A stretch of DNA of 64,000 bases. Origin: an uncultured Massilia sp. Lineage in GTDB: Bacteria; Pseudomonadota; Gammaproteobacteria; Burkholderiales; Burkholderiaceae_D. The stretch is from assembly GCF_913773735.1 (NCBI RefSeq), contig NZ_CAJYEB010000010.1, positions 173,894-237,893 on the forward strand, in the 5' to 3' direction. The translations under genes and the position numbers were made by a program. The notes below the pieces were generated by a model, which was not told where the DNA came from, ran no database searches, and saw only the letters and a list, made by a program, of their open reading frames with translations. Shown here one piece after another: positions 45,335-55,168 of the stretch. Every line of letters starts with the position of its first letter. Within the stretch, counting starts at the first letter, position 1.

Positions 45335-46567
45335 TCATTGACCGCGCTTGGCGCGCGCCTTGGCCGCGATGCGCATGCGCAGCGCATTGAGCTTGATGAA
45401 GCCGCCGGCGTCGGCCTGGTTGTAGGCGCCGCCGTCTTCGTCGAAGGTGGCGATGTTCATGTCGAACAGCGAGTCGGTCTTCGAATCGCGCGACACGACG
45501 ATCACGTTGCCCTTGTACAGCTTCACGCGCACCCAGCCGTTGACGCTCTTCTGTGTGTGGTCGATCAGCGTCTGCAGGGCGACGCGTTCCGGCGCCCACC
45601 AGTAGCCGTTATAGATCAAGGAAGCGTAGCGTGGCATCAGGTCGTCCTTCAGGTGCGCCACTTCGCGGTCCAGCGTGATCGACTCGATCGCGCGGTGGGC
45701 GCGCAGCATGATGGTGCCGCCCGGGGTTTCGTAGCAGCCGCGCGACTTCATGCCGACGTAGCGGTTTTCCACCAGGTCCAGCCGGCCGATGCCGTGCTTG
45801 CCGCCCAGGCGGTTCAGCTCGGTCAACACCTGCGCCGGGGTCATCTTGACGCCGTTCAGGCCGACGATGTCGCCGTGCTCGTACTCGATGTCGAGGTACT
45901 CGGCCTGGTCCGGCGCCGCTTCCGGCGACACGGTCCAGCGCCACATCGATTCCTCGGCTTCGGCGCTCGGGTTTTCCAGGTGGCGGCCTTCGAACGAGAT
46001 GTGCAGCAGGTTCGCGTCCATCGAGTACGGCGCGCCGCCGTTCTTGTGCTTCATGTCGATCTCGATGCCGGCGTCCTCGGCGTACTTCAGCAGCTTCTCG
46101 CGCGACAGCAGGTCCCACTCGCGCCACGGGGCGATGATCTTGACGTCCGGCTTGAGCGCGTAGGCGCCCAGCTCGAAGCGCACCTGGTCGTTGCCTTTGC
46201 CGGTGGCGCCGTGCGAGACGGCGTCGGCGCCGGTCTCGTTGGCGATCTCGATCAGGCGCTTGGCGATCAGCGGACGCGCGATCGAGGTGCCCAGCAGGTA
46301 CTCGCCTTCGTAGACGGTGTTGGCGCGGAACATCGGGAACACGAAGTCGCGCACGAATTCCTCGCGCACGTCGTCGATGTAGATGTTTTCCGGCTTGATG
46401 CCGAACTTGATGGCCTTGGCGCGCGCCGGTTCCAGCTCTTCACCCTGGCCGAGGTCGGCGGTGAAGGTGACGATTTCGCACTTGTAGTTGTCCTGCAGCC
46501 ATTTGAGGATGACCGAGGTGTCGAGGCCGCCGGAGTAGGCGAGGACTACTTTCTTGATGTCGCTCAT
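45335..46567 (-). CDS. argG: Argininosuccinate synthase
   Basis: A 410-residue cytosolic enzyme joining citrulline and aspartate with ATP. The PP-loop [10 protein letters not shown] is near the N-terminus; [15 protein letters not shown] and the [12 protein letters not shown] stretch are diagnostic of the family. Starts MSDIKKVVL (ATG 46565-46567). It follows argF by 95 bases in the same direction; together they cover the last steps from ornithine but one. Confidence 0.97.
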   Translation of the reverse strand: MSDIKKVVLAYSGGLDTSVILKWLQDNYKCEIVTFTADLGQGEELEPARAKAIKFGIKPENIYIDDVREEFVRDFVFPMFRANTVYEGEYLLGTSIARPLIAKRLIEIANETGADAVSHGATGKGNDQVRFELGAYALKPDVKIIAPWREWDLLSREKLLKYAEDAGIEIDMKHKNGGAPYSMDANLLHISFEGRHLENPSAEAEESMWRWTVSPEAAPDQAEYLDIEYEHGDIVGLNGVKMTPAQVLTELNRLGGKHGIGRLDLVENRYVGMKSRGCYETPGGTIMLRAHRAIESITLDREVAHLKDDLMPRYASLIYNGYWWAPERVALQTLIDHTQKSVNGWVRVKLYKGNVIVVSRDSKTDSLFDMNIATFDEDGGAYNQADAGGFIKLNALRMRIAAKARAKRGQ

Positions 46568-46662
46568 GGAAGTTCCAATGATGTGGTACGTGGAGGAGGA
46601 GGTGATGGTCAGCCGGCCCGGCAGTCCCGGGCCGACGATCAAGCGTTTGCGATGATACGGGT

Positions 46663-47589
46663 TTATTTGTCGGCGATGCGACCGAGCAGCAGGTATTCGA
46701 TCAGCGCCTTCTGCACGTGCAGGCGGTTCTCGGCCTCGTCCCACACGACCGATTGCGGGCCGTCGATGACCTCGGCCGCCACTTCCTCGCCGCGGTGCGC
46801 CGGCAGGCAGTGCATGAACAGGGCGTCGCTGCTGGCGCGTGCCATCTTGGCCTGGTCGACGATGAAGCCGTCGAAGGCCTTCAGGCGCTCGGCGTTTTCC
46901 TTTTCGTAGCCCATGCTGGTCCAGACGTCGGTATTGACCAGGTGCGCGCCGGCGCAGGCGTCGGACGGGTTCTCGAAGAAAGTGTAGTTCGTCGTCGACA
47001 CCAGGGCCGGGTCGAGGTCGTAGCCCTTGGGCGTGGACACGTTCAGGTGGAAGCCGAACACCTCGGCCGCCTGCAGCCAGGAATACAGCATGTTGTTGGC
47101 GTCGCCCACCCAGGCCACCGTCTTGCCGGCGATCGAGCCGCGGTGTTCCCAGTACGTGAAGATGTCGGCCAGCACCTGGCAGGGATGGTGCTCGTTGGTC
47201 AGGCCATTGATCACCGGCACGCGGGAGTGCGCCGCGAAGCGCTCGATGATGTCCTGGCCGAACGTGCGCACCATGATGATGTCGCACATGCGCGACATGA
47301 CCTGGCCGGCGTCCTCGACGGGTTCGCCGCGGCCGAGCTGGCTGTCGCGCGTGTTCAGGTAGATGGCGGCGCCGCCCAGCTGGTGCATGCCGGCCTCGAA
47401 GGACAGGCGGGTACGGGTCGAGCTCTTTTCGAACACCATCACCAGCGTGCGGTCGACCAGCGGGTGGTACACCTCGTAGGCCTTGAACTTGCGCTTGATG
47501 ACCGTGGCGCGTTCGATCAGGTACTCGAACTCGTCGCGGGTGAAGTCGGAAATCTGCAGGAAATGCTTGATGGGAGTGTTGACAGCCAT
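46663..47589 (-). CDS. argF: Ornithine carbamoyltransferase
   Basis: A 308-residue anabolic enzyme making citrulline from ornithine and carbamoyl phosphate. Carbamoyl-phosphate motif [10 protein letters not shown] and HPCQVLAD are present, and the ornithine loop [10 protein letters not shown] is near the C-terminus. Length and start ([11 protein letters not shown]) are normal for betaproteobacteria. Confidence 0.97.
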   Translation of the reverse strand: MAVNTPIKHFLQISDFTRDEFEYLIERATVIKRKFKAYEVYHPLVDRTLVMVFEKSSTRTRLSFEAGMHQLGGAAIYLNTRDSQLGRGEPVEDAGQVMSRMCDIIMVRTFGQDIIERFAAHSRVPVINGLTNEHHPCQVLADIFTYWEHRGSIAGKTVAWVGDANNMLYSWLQAAEVFGFHLNVSTPKGYDLDPALVSTTNYTFFENPSDACAGAHLVNTDVWTSMGYEKENAERLKAFDGFIVDQAKMARASSDALFMHCLPAHRGEEVAAEVIDGPQSVVWDEAENRLHVQKALIEYLLLGRIADK

Positions 47590-47679
47590 GTTATACCTTC
47601 GGGATGCAAGAATCCCTTGTCTTCGATCTCTTTGATTATAAGCGGTTTTGTTTATCTTCCAAGAAATTATCGACGGCGA

Positions 47680-48612
47680 TCAATACAGCGTCTGCGCCGA
47701 TTCGTGCAGCAGCTGCGCATACAGCGTATGGCGCAGCCTGGCGATCTTGCCTTGCGCCACCGCTTCGAGGATCGCGCACTGCGGCTCGGCCAGGTGGCGG
47801 CAGTTGTAGTACTTGCAACCGCCCAGGTAGGGCTGGAAGTCGACGAACGCGCGTTCCAGCATGCCCTCGGACAGGTGGTACAGGCCGAATTCCTGGAAGC
47901 CCGGCGAATCGATGATGTTGCCGCCGGCCGTGCCCGGCAGGCGGTACAGGCGGGTGAACGTGGTCGTGTGCTTGCCGGTGTCGAGCGCTTCCGAGATTTC
48001 GCGGGTGGCGATGTCGGCGTCCGGCACCAGCAGGTTGATGAGGGACGACTTGCCCATGCCGGACTGGCCGATGAAGATCGACGACTGGCCGGCCAGCAGC
48101 GGCATGAGCGTGGCGACCGCCTCCTCGGGCCGCGCGCGCGCCGACACCTCGTGCAGCGGATAGCCCATGCCGGTGTACAGCGCCGCGCGTTCGCGCGCCC
48201 GCGCCAGCGGTTCCTCGACGTCGACCTTGTTCAGGATCAGGTGCGCCTCCACGCCGGCCGCCTCGCAGGCGACCAGCGCGCGCGACACGAGGTCGTCGGA
48301 AAAGCCGGGTTCGGTGGCGATGACGACGAACAGGCGCGTGATGTTGGCCGCCAGCAGCTTGCTCTTGTACTGGTCGGAGCGGTACAGCAGCGTGCTGCGC
48401 TCGGCGATCTTCTCGATGACGGCCTGGTCGGCCGAGGTGCGCTTCAGGTGCACGAGGTCGCCGACCGCGACATTGGTCTTCTTGCCGCGCGTGACGCACT
48501 GCAGGAGGGCGCCGTCGACGTCCGCCAGGTAGTGGCGGCCGTGGGCGGCGACGATGGTGCCGGTGAATTCCGCGGCGCCGGCCGGCTTGCCCGGCTTGCT
48601 CCCCTTGCTCAT
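47680..48612 (-). CDS. rsgA: Ribosome small-subunit GTPase RsgA
   Basis: A 310-residue circularly permuted GTPase that assists late 30S maturation. N-terminal OB fold (about 15-85), G motifs in permuted order (LNKVD, then [12 protein letters not shown], then DSPGFQEFG) and the C-terminal zinc finger ([17 protein letters not shown]). Starts MSKGSKPGK at 48610-48612 and overlaps the pterin dehydratase stop by ATGA. Confidence 0.96.
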   Translation of the reverse strand: MSKGSKPGKPAGAAEFTGTIVAAHGRHYLADVDGALLQCVTRGKKTNVAVGDLVHLKRTSADQAVIEKIAERSTLLYRSDQYKSKLLAANITRLFVVIATEPGFSDDLVSRALVACEAAGVEAHLILNKVDVEEPLARARERAALYTGMGYPLHEVSARARPEEAVATLMPLLAGQSSIFIGQSGMGKSSLINLLVPDADIATREISEALDTGKHTTTFTRLYRLPGTAGGNIIDSPGFQEFGLYHLSEGMLERAFVDFQPYLGGCKYYNCRHLAEPQCAILEAVAQGKIARLRHTLYAQLLHESAQTLY

Positions 48613-48953
48613 GTCGCGCTCCCTTGGGCGAACAGCGCATCGGTCCTGGCGGCGCAGATGAAATCGTTCGCGCTCAGGGCATTGCCGGCCGAGTGCGTCG
48701 TGAAGCGCACCGTGCAGCGGTCGTAGCCCACGTGCAGGTCGGGGTGGTGGTCTTCGCGGTGGGCGATCCAGGCCAGGGCGTTGACGAACGCCATGGTCTC
48801 GTGGAAGTCGCGGAAGGCGAAGCGGCGCGCCAGCGCGTCGCCGTCGATGGACCAGTCCGGCACCTGGGCGTGCAGGGCGGCGACGGCGGCGGCGTCCAGC
48901 GCGGGGGCGCCGTGGGCGCAATGGCGTTCCAGCAGGTTCGGGAGCGTGCTCAT
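48609..48953 (-). CDS. 4a-hydroxytetrahydrobiopterin dehydratase (PCD/DCoH)
   Basis: A 114-residue pterin-4a-carbinolamine dehydratase. The active-site block [23 protein letters not shown] is split by the conserved HHP and contains the expected histidines. It recycles the pterin cofactor of aromatic amino acid hydroxylases; some relatives act in molybdopterin or folate side roles. It is coupled by 4-base overlaps to both rsgA and the M48 protease gene. Confidence 0.93.
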   Translation of the reverse strand: MSTLPNLLERHCAHGAPALDAAAVAALHAQVPDWSIDGDALARRFAFRDFHETMAFVNALAWIAHREDHHPDLHVGYDRCTVRFTTHSAGNALSANDFICAARTDALFAQGSAT

Positions 48954-50215
48954 ACGGCCCCCGATGCCTGCAGGTGCTGCACGCGGACCCAGGCCGGCGG
49001 GTGCGAGTCGTAGAACGCGGAGTGGACCGGGTCCGGCGTCAGCGTCGAGGCGTTGTCCTCGTACATCTTGACCAGCGCCGAGACCAGGTCGCGCGCATCG
49101 CTGTGCTCCGCGGCGAAGGCGTCGGCCTCGAACTCGTGCTTGCGCGAGGTGAACGAGGACAGCGGCGAGAACGGGAAGGTGAACACCGGCAGCACCAGCA
49201 CGAACAGCAGCAGGGCCATGGCGTCGTTCGGGCCGTTCAGCAGCGGTTCCACGCCCAGGCCGGTATAGAACCAGGCTTGCTGCTTGAGCCAGCCGAGCAG
49301 GGCCAGGAAGGCCAGCGACAGTGCGAACAGGACGACGATGCGCTTGACGATGTGCCTGAGCTTGAAGTGGCCCAGTTCGTGCGCCAGCACGGCTTCGATC
49401 TCCGGCGGCGCCAGGCGTTCCAGCAGGGTGTCGAAGAACACGATGCGCTTGTTCGCGCCGAAGCCCGAGAAATAGGCGTTGCCGTGGGCCGAGCGCTTGC
49501 TGCCGTCCATCACGAACAGGCCCTTCGAGGCGAAACCGACGCGCGCCATCAGGCCTTCGATGCGGTCCTTCAGCGTGGCGTCCTGCAGCGGCGTGAACTT
49601 GTTGAACAGCGGCGCGATCACGCTCGGATACAGCACCATCATCAAAAGCTGGAACCCGCTCCAGACCAGCCAGGCATACAGCCACCACAGCGCGCCCGTC
49701 CTGTCCATCAGCACCAGCACGATCCACAGTAGCGGCAGGCCGATGACGGCGCCCACCAGGCTGCCCTTGACCGCATCGGCGATCCACAGCCCGACGCGCA
49801 TCTTGTTGAAGCCGAAGCGCTGCTCGAGCACGAACTGGCGCCAGTACGAGAACGGCAGGTCGAGCAGTCCCGAGATCACGGAGAAGGCGACCACCAGCAG
49901 GATCTGGTAGCCCATGCCGGGCCCGGCCAGCGCCAGCAGCGCCTGCGACAGCGCCTGCAACCCGCCCAGCAGCGTGAACCCGACCAGCACCAGGCCGCTC
50001 CACAGCGCCGCGAGCAGCCCGAAGCGGGTCTTGGCGACCGTGTAGTCGGCCGCCTTCTGGTGCGCGGCCAGCGGGATCTTCGCGGCGAATTCCGCGGGCA
50101 CGGCGGCGCGGTGGCGCAGCACGTGCCCGATGTGGCGCCGCGCCAGCCAATAACGCAGCGCCAGCGTCAGCAAGAAGAAAAATACGAAGACGAGCGAAAA
50201 CCCGGATGAAAGCAT
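48950..50215 (-). CDS. M48-family membrane metalloprotease (Ste24-like)
   Basis: A 421-residue integral-membrane zinc protease with the CAAX-prenyl-protease-1-like plan. The zinc motif HELGH is at 279-283 and the third ligand region is [15 protein letters not shown]. About six transmembrane helices are visible (first at 6-21). Bacteria lack prenylated CAAX substrates in general, so the role is probably membrane-protein turnover. The start MLSSGFS (50213-50215) removes a poorly supported upstream extension. Confidence 0.92.
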   Translation of the reverse strand: MLSSGFSLVFVFFFLLTLALRYWLARRHIGHVLRHRAAVPAEFAAKIPLAAHQKAADYTVAKTRFGLLAALWSGLVLVGFTLLGGLQALSQALLALAGPGMGYQILLVVAFSVISGLLDLPFSYWRQFVLEQRFGFNKMRVGLWIADAVKGSLVGAVIGLPLLWIVLVLMDRTGALWWLYAWLVWSGFQLLMMVLYPSVIAPLFNKFTPLQDATLKDRIEGLMARVGFASKGLFVMDGSKRSAHGNAYFSGFGANKRIVFFDTLLERLAPPEIEAVLAHELGHFKLRHIVKRIVVLFALSLAFLALLGWLKQQAWFYTGLGVEPLLNGPNDAMALLLFVLVLPVFTFPFSPLSSFTSRKHEFEADAFAAEHSDARDLVSALVKMYEDNASTLTPDPVHSAFYDSHPPAWVRVQHLQASGAV

Positions 50216-50243
50216 TCTGTGCCTGTGAGAAAATCCAACATTT

Positions 50244-50303
50244 GGGAACCGATCCGCCCGGCGTCGCCCCCGCCTGCGCGGCGATGACGACTCGCCCGGT
50301 TCC
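50244..50303. repeat. REP-like unit between M48 protease and orn
   Basis: An outer inverted pair GGAACCG...CGGTTCC encloses an imperfect CGTCGCCCCC-GCCTGCGCG-GCGATGACG unit. It is of the same family as those at 8050-8133, 53536-53565 and 62838-62923. Here it sits between divergent genes, in the 5' region of orn. Confidence 0.55.
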
Positions 50304-50332
50304 GCCAATATTCAAAGCGTAAAGAGAGAATT

Positions 50333-50893
50333 ATGTCACAAGCCACCCCCCGCCCCAACGAGTTCAACCTGATCTGGCTCGACATGGAAATGACCGGCCT
50401 GGATCCGGACAACGACCGCATCATCGAAGTGGCCGTCGTCGTCACCGATCCGGACCTGAACGTGCTGGCCGAGGGCCCGGTGTTCGCCATCCACCAGAGC
50501 GACGCGACGCTGGACAAGATGGACAACTGGAACAAGGGCACGCACGGCAAGTCCGGCCTGATCGACCGCGTCAAGGCGTCGACCGTCGACGAGGCCCGGG
50601 CCGAGCAGGAACTGATCGCCTTCCTGAAGCAGTGGGTGCCGGCCGGCAAGTCGCCGATGTGCGGCAATTCGATCTGCCAGGACCGCCGCTTCATGGCGCG
50701 CGGCATGCCCAAGCTGGAGGCGTTCTTCCACTACCGCAACCTGGACGTGTCGACGCTGAAGGAACTGTGCCGCCGCTGGAAGCCGGAACTGGCGTCGGGC
50801 TTCAAGAAGGCGCAGAAGCATACCGCGCTGGCCGACATCATCGAGTCGATCGAGGAACTGCGCTACTACCGCGAGCATTTCATCAAACTGTAA
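50333..50893 (+). CDS. orn: Oligoribonuclease
   Basis: A 186-residue 3'-5' exonuclease of the DEDDh class that degrades di- to short oligoribonucleotides, including pGpG from cyclic-di-GMP breakdown. Catalytic acids are in [10 protein letters not shown], the central Asp in the [10 protein letters not shown] block and [11 protein letters not shown] near the end. The start ATG at 50333 follows AAAGAGAGAATT. Confidence 0.97.
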   Translation: MSQATPRPNEFNLIWLDMEMTGLDPDNDRIIEVAVVVTDPDLNVLAEGPVFAIHQSDATLDKMDNWNKGTHGKSGLIDRVKASTVDEARAEQELIAFLKQWVPAGKSPMCGNSICQDRRFMARGMPKLEAFFHYRNLDVSTLKELCRRWKPELASGFKKAQKHTALADIIESIEELRYYREHFIKL

Positions 50894-50966
50894 AAATCCT
50901 GCCGCTGGCGCGACACGATGTTGTAATTGTGTATCGCCAGCCCCGGCGGTGTGCGAGAATGACGCC

Positions 50967-53516
50967 ATGGCCGACATTCTCCGTACCATCGCCGGTGCCG
51001 GCGACAGCGAAGTCCGCCGTCTCCTGCGCGCGCGCGACTGGAGCGCGTCGCCGCTCGGTCCGCCCGACGCCTGGCCGCCCGAGCTGGCGACCGCCGTATC
51101 GATGGCGGCCAGCTCCGCCTTCCCGATGTTCGTCGCCTGGGGCGCGGACCTGACCCTGCTGTACAACGACGCCTACATCCCCATCCTGGGCGACAAGCAC
51201 CCGCGCGCGCTCGGCGCGCCGCTGCGCGACGTCTGGAGCGAGGTCTGGCCGGTGCTGGTGCCGTTCGTCGACCGCGCCCTGTCCGACAAGCCCGTCTACT
51301 GCGAGAACCTGGCGCTGACGCTGGAGCGGCGCGGCTACCCCGAGGCGGCCAGCTTCACCTTGTCGTTCGCCCCGCTGCACGACGGGCAGGGATGCGTCGT
51401 CGGCATGTACTGCACCTGCATCGAGACCACCGCGCGCGTCCAGGCCGAGCGCCACGCCGCCTTCGAGCTGGCGGTGGCCGACGCGCTGCGCACGGCGGGC
51501 GGCGCGCGCGAGACGATCGGCGTCGCCAGCCGCCTGCTGGGCGAGGAGCTGGGCCTGGCGCGCGTGCTGTACGGCGAGGTCGACGCCGTGCGCGCCACGT
51601 TCCACGTGCCGCGCGACTGGCGCCGGCACGGGCTGGCGGCCCTGGAGGGGCGCGGCTTCGGCGTCGACGCGTTCGGGCCGGAGGTGGTGCGCGCGGGGCG
51701 CGCCGGCGCCGTCGTCGCCATCGCCGACGTGCGCGAGGACGACCGCACGGCCGCCTGCCAGGGCGCCTATGCGGCGCTGGACGCGACGGCGCTGCTGGTG
51801 GTGCCGCTGGTGAGCACGGGCCGCCAGCCGGCCTTCCTGGCGCTGCTCCACGCGCACGCGCACCGCTGGAGCGCGGCCGAGATCGCGCTGGCGCGCAGCC
51901 TGGCCGAGCGCATCCGCACCGCCGCCGACGTGGCCCATGCGCACGCCGCGCTGCGCGCCGAGCGCGACCGCAGCCGGCTGGTGTTCGACACCATCGCCGA
52001 GGGCTTCGTGCTGATCGGCCCCGACTGGACCGTGCTGCAGATGAACGCCGCCGGCCAGCGCCTGTCCGGCCGCACTGCCGAGCAGGCGCTGGGGCGCCAC
52101 CACTGGGACGTCTGGCCCGAGGCCCGCGACACGACGGCCGGCCACATGTACGAACGCGCGATGCGCGAGCGCGTGGCCGGGCGCACCGAATACCTGCATC
52201 CGCTGCCCGGCGGCGGCGCGGTCTGGCTGGAAGTGCGCGCCTATCCGACCAGCGGCGGCGGCCTGGTGTGCTGCTTCCTCGACATCGGCGAACGCAGGCA
52301 GGCCGAGGAAAAGCTGCGCGCGGCCGACCAGCGCAAGGACGAATTCCTGGCCATGCTGGCGCACGAGCTGCGCAACCCGCTGGCGCCGATCAGCGCCGCC
52401 GCCGACCTGCTGCGCATCGGCCGCCTGGACGAGGCGCGCGTGCGCCAGAGCAGCGCCATCATCGGGCGCCAGGTGCGCCACATGACCAGCCTGGTGGACG
52501 ACCTGCTGGACGTCTCGCGCGTCACGCGCGGCCTGGTGACGCTGGCGCAGTCGCCGGTGGCGGCGCGCACCATCGTCGACGAGGCGATCGAACAGGTGCG
52601 CCCGATGTTCGAGGCGCGCCGCCAGTCGCTGGTCGTGCGCCTGGCCGACCCCCGCGCTACGGTGCTGGGCGACAAGGCGCGCCTGGTGCAGGTGCTGTCC
52701 AACCTGCTCAACAACGCCGCCAAGTACACGCCGGAAGGCTTGCGCATCGACGTCTCGGCCGCGGTCGACGCCGGCGCGGACGGCCGCGCCGGCCGCCTGC
52801 TGCTGGCGGTGCGCGACCAGGGCATCGGCATGGAGCGCGCGCTGACGCGCCACGTGTTCGACCTGTTCACCCAGGCGCAGCGCTCGTCCGACCGCTCGCA
52901 GGGCGGCCTGGGCCTGGGGCTGGCGCTGGTCAAGCACCTGGTCGAGCTGCATGGCGGCACGGTGACCTGTTCCAGCCCCGGCCTGGGGCAGGGCAGCCGC
53001 TTCGAAGTCGCGCTGCCGCTGATGGCGTCGGCGCCGGACCAGGGCGGGCCGGATGCCGCCCCGTCGCCCGGCGGCGCCGCGCGCCCGCTGCGCCTGCTGG
53101 TGGTGGACGACAACGCCGACGCCGCCGCCACGCTGGGCATGCTGCTGGAAGCCTGCGGCTACGCGGTCGCGGTGGAAAACGATTCGCCGGCCGCGCTGGC
53201 GGCGGCGCGGCGCCAGCCGCCGGACGTGGCGCTGCTGGACATCGGCCTGCCCGAGATGGACGGCAACGCGCTGGCGCGCCGCCTGCGCGCCGATCCGCGC
53301 ACGGCGGGCATCGTGCTGGTCGCGGTGACCGGCTACGGCCAGGAACAGGACCGGCGCGCGGCGTTCGAGGCCGGATTCGACCATCACCTGGTCAAGCCGG
53401 TGGACATGGAGCGGCTGGCGGGGCTGCTGGCGGGGATCGGGGCGGGGAGCGAAGCCGGGAGCGAGGCAGGAGGCGAGGCAGGGAGCGGGGGAGGGAGCGA
53501 GGCGGGGCGGGGATAG
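50967..53516 (+). CDS. Hybrid sensor histidine kinase (PAS-GAF-PAS-HisKA-HATPase-REC)
   Basis: An 849-residue soluble hybrid kinase: PAS (about 35-150), GAF (about 160-310), PAS (about 325-440), HisKA with the phosphoacceptor in LAMLAHELRNPLAP, HATPase (NLLNNAAKYT, DQGIGM, GGLGLGLALVK) and a receiver (ALLDIGLPEMDG). It ends in a Gly/Ser/Glu/Ala tail of near-repeats (GSEAG). No transmembrane helix is seen, so it senses a cytosolic or partner signal. No separate output regulator is adjacent. The ATG at 50967 (MADILRTI) is preferred over an in-frame GTG six codons earlier. Confidence 0.9.
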   Translation: MADILRTIAGAGDSEVRRLLRARDWSASPLGPPDAWPPELATAVSMAASSAFPMFVAWGADLTLLYNDAYIPILGDKHPRALGAPLRDVWSEVWPVLVPFVDRALSDKPVYCENLALTLERRGYPEAASFTLSFAPLHDGQGCVVGMYCTCIETTARVQAERHAAFELAVADALRTAGGARETIGVASRLLGEELGLARVLYGEVDAVRATFHVPRDWRRHGLAALEGRGFGVDAFGPEVVRAGRAGAVVAIADVREDDRTAACQGAYAALDATALLVVPLVSTGRQPAFLALLHAHAHRWSAAEIALARSLAERIRTAADVAHAHAALRAERDRSRLVFDTIAEGFVLIGPDWTVLQMNAAGQRLSGRTAEQALGRHHWDVWPEARDTTAGHMYERAMRERVAGRTEYLHPLPGGGAVWLEVRAYPTSGGGLVCCFLDIGERRQAEEKLRAADQRKDEFLAMLAHELRNPLAPISAAADLLRIGRLDEARVRQSSAIIGRQVRHMTSLVDDLLDVSRVTRGLVTLAQSPVAARTIVDEAIEQVRPMFEARRQSLVVRLADPRATVLGDKARLVQVLSNLLNNAAKYTPEGLRIDVSAAVDAGADGRAGRLLLAVRDQGIGMERALTRHVFDLFTQAQRSSDRSQGGLGLGLALVKHLVELHGGTVTCSSPGLGQGSRFEVALPLMASAPDQGGPDAAPSPGGAARPLRLLVVDDNADAAATLGMLLEACGYAVAVENDSPAALAAARRQPPDVALLDIGLPEMDGNALARRLRADPRTAGIVLVAVTGYGQEQDRRAAFEAGFDHHLVKPVDMERLAGLLAGIGAGSEAGSEAGGEAGSGGGSEAGRG

Positions 53517-53535
53517 GCGGCTCCCCGCTACCCGC

Positions 53536-53565
53536 CCGTCGCCCCGGCCTGCGCCGGGGCGACGG
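53536..53565. repeat. REP-like hairpin after the hybrid kinase
   Basis: A perfect 13-bp inverted repeat (53536-53548 with 53553-53565) has a 4-base loop. It contains the CGTCGCCCCGG core of the dispersed family. It lies between two convergent genes and could act as a transcriptional or mRNA-stability barrier, but has no T-tract. Confidence 0.7.
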
Positions 53566-53615
53566 CGGTGCGGCGCATGGGCCGCATCCGGTCGATGGAG
53601 CCGGTGATGTGTCGT

Positions 53616-54572
53616 TCAACGCATCTGCGTGTAATTCACCGGCACCCACTTGTAGCCCTTGCCCTGCGCGACCAGGTGTCCCAGGCCCGGGAACTGCAGG
53701 TGCGCGCCGCCGACCAGTTCGCCGTCCTTCGCGGCCGCGTCGAACGCCTTCTTGCGCGCGGCGTAGGCGGCCTTTTCGTCGCTGTCGAAGCCGATCGTCA
53801 CTTGTGGGTTGTCCATCTGGACGGCGGCCACGTGGATCAGGTCGCCGATCAGCAACAGCTTCTGGCCGCGGCTCTGCACCAGGTAGATCGTGTGGCCCGG
53901 CGTATGGCCCGGCGCGGCGATGGCCGAGATGCCCGGCACCAGTTCGCCGTCGCCCTCGATCGGCTTGAGCTTGCCGGCCTTGGCGTACGGTTCGAGCGAG
54001 GCCCTGGCCGGGCCGAAGAAGCCCTTCTTGTCGGCCGGCGCCTTGGCTTCGTTCGCGGCGGACAGCCAGTAGTCGGCATCGGCCTTGCCGACGCGCACCG
54101 TGGCGTTCGCGAACACGCGCTTGCCGTCCGCGGCCAGGCCGCCGACGTGGTCCGGGTGCACGTGCGTGATGTAGATCTCGTCGACCTGCTCGGGCTGGTA
54201 GCCGGCGGCCTTGATGTTGGCGGCCAGCTTGCCCAGCGTCGGGCCGAAGAAGCCGCCGGCGCCGGTGTCGACCAGCACCAGCTTGCTGCCGGTGTTGACC
54301 AGGAACGCATTGGTCGAGGTTTCCAGCGGCAGCTTCAGGAAGTTCTTTTCCAGCGTGGCCTTCGTCGCCTCCGGCTTCTGCTTGAGCAGCTGGTCCATCG
54401 GCAGGTCGGCGGTGCCGTCGTTCAGCGGCGTCACCTCGAAGTCGCCCAGCATGGCGCGGGCATAGCCCGGCGCCGGGGTCTTGGCCAGCGGGGCGGCGGC
54501 GTGGACTGCCGGGGCGATCGTGCCGGCGGCGAGCAGGGTCGCCAGCACGGTGCGGCGCAGGAAGTGGTTCAT
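53616..54572 (-). CDS. Secreted metallo-beta-lactamase-fold hydrolase
   Basis: A 318-residue protein with a signal peptide (about 1-26, ending HAA). MBL-fold metal motifs are THVHPDHVGG, the GHTPGHT histidine and the LLLIGDLIH aspartate. The mature N-terminus (GYARAMLGDFEVTPLNDGT) resembles quorum-lactonase-like and related periplasmic hydrolases, but the substrate is not evident. It lies 99 bases after the MarR-family gene in the same direction and may be under its control. Confidence 0.88.
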   Translation of the reverse strand: MNHFLRRTVLATLLAAGTIAPAVHAAAPLAKTPAPGYARAMLGDFEVTPLNDGTADLPMDQLLKQKPEATKATLEKNFLKLPLETSTNAFLVNTGSKLVLVDTGAGGFFGPTLGKLAANIKAAGYQPEQVDEIYITHVHPDHVGGLAADGKRVFANATVRVGKADADYWLSAANEAKAPADKKGFFGPARASLEPYAKAGKLKPIEGDGELVPGISAIAAPGHTPGHTIYLVQSRGQKLLLIGDLIHVAAVQMDNPQVTIGFDSDEKAAYAARKKAFDAAAKDGELVGGAHLQFPGLGHLVAQGKGYKWVPVNYTQMR

Positions 54573-54671
54573 GGCGTTTTCCTCGTTGTCGTTGACGCAC
54601 GTCGATGTGCATATTGCCTATCGTACATGAACCAGGCCATGCCCTGCTTGCATGTGGATGCCCTGGCGCCC

Positions 54672-55073
54672 TTACGGAAGATAGGGAATCGTGAAGACGC
54701 CGTGCAGCGCGCGCAGCTCGGCGCGGTGGATCTCGGCCAGCCGCACGAGGATCGTCTCGCCGGCCGGCAGCAGGTGCACCTCGACCCGGCGCCGGTCGCC
54801 GGCATGGCTGCGGCGCTCGACCAGGCCGCCGGCCTCGCAGCGCGTCACCAAGGCGACGACGCCGTGCGGCCGGGCCTGCAGGCGCTCGGCCAGCTCGCCG
54901 ACCGTGGCCCATTCGCGGCCGGGAAAGCCCTTGATGTGCAGCAGCAGCAGGTATTGCAGCGGCGTGATGCCCGCGGCCTGCACGGCGCTTTCGGAAAAAT
55001 GCTCGAAGCGCCGCATCTGGTAGCGGAATTCCGACAACGCGGCGAAGTTGGACTTGGACAGCGGAGACGACAT
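54672..55073 (-). CDS. MarR-family transcriptional regulator
   Basis: A 133-residue winged-helix regulator. The recognition region is ATVGELAERLQARPHGVVALVTRCEAGGLVERR (about 65-97, split here by the wing), and the DRRRVEVHL wing is typical. The start MSSPLSK at 55071-55073 has AGGAATCCCC upstream. It is divergent from the HPP-CBS gene, with a palindrome at 55107-55121, and may also drive the MBL-fold gene downstream. Confidence 0.9.
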   Translation of the reverse strand: MSSPLSKSNFAALSEFRYQMRRFEHFSESAVQAAGITPLQYLLLLHIKGFPGREWATVGELAERLQARPHGVVALVTRCEAGGLVERRSHAGDRRRVEVHLLPAGETILVRLAEIHRAELRALHGVFTIPYLP

Positions 55074-55106
55074 GGGGATTCCTGGAGAGCCGGATGGCGG
55101 CGAATA

Positions 55107-55121
55107 TATCACAAGATGATA
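55107..55121. promoter_or_regulatory. Candidate MarR operator
   Basis: TATCA-CAAGA-TGATA is a perfect 5-bp inverted repeat in an AT-rich patch, 34 bases from the MarR-type start and upstream of the preferred HPP-CBS start. This is the usual place for an autoregulatory operator. Confidence 0.5.
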
Positions 55122-55168
55122 CAATTGCCGTCCCGATATACGACAAGGCCCGATGGCCTGCGAACACC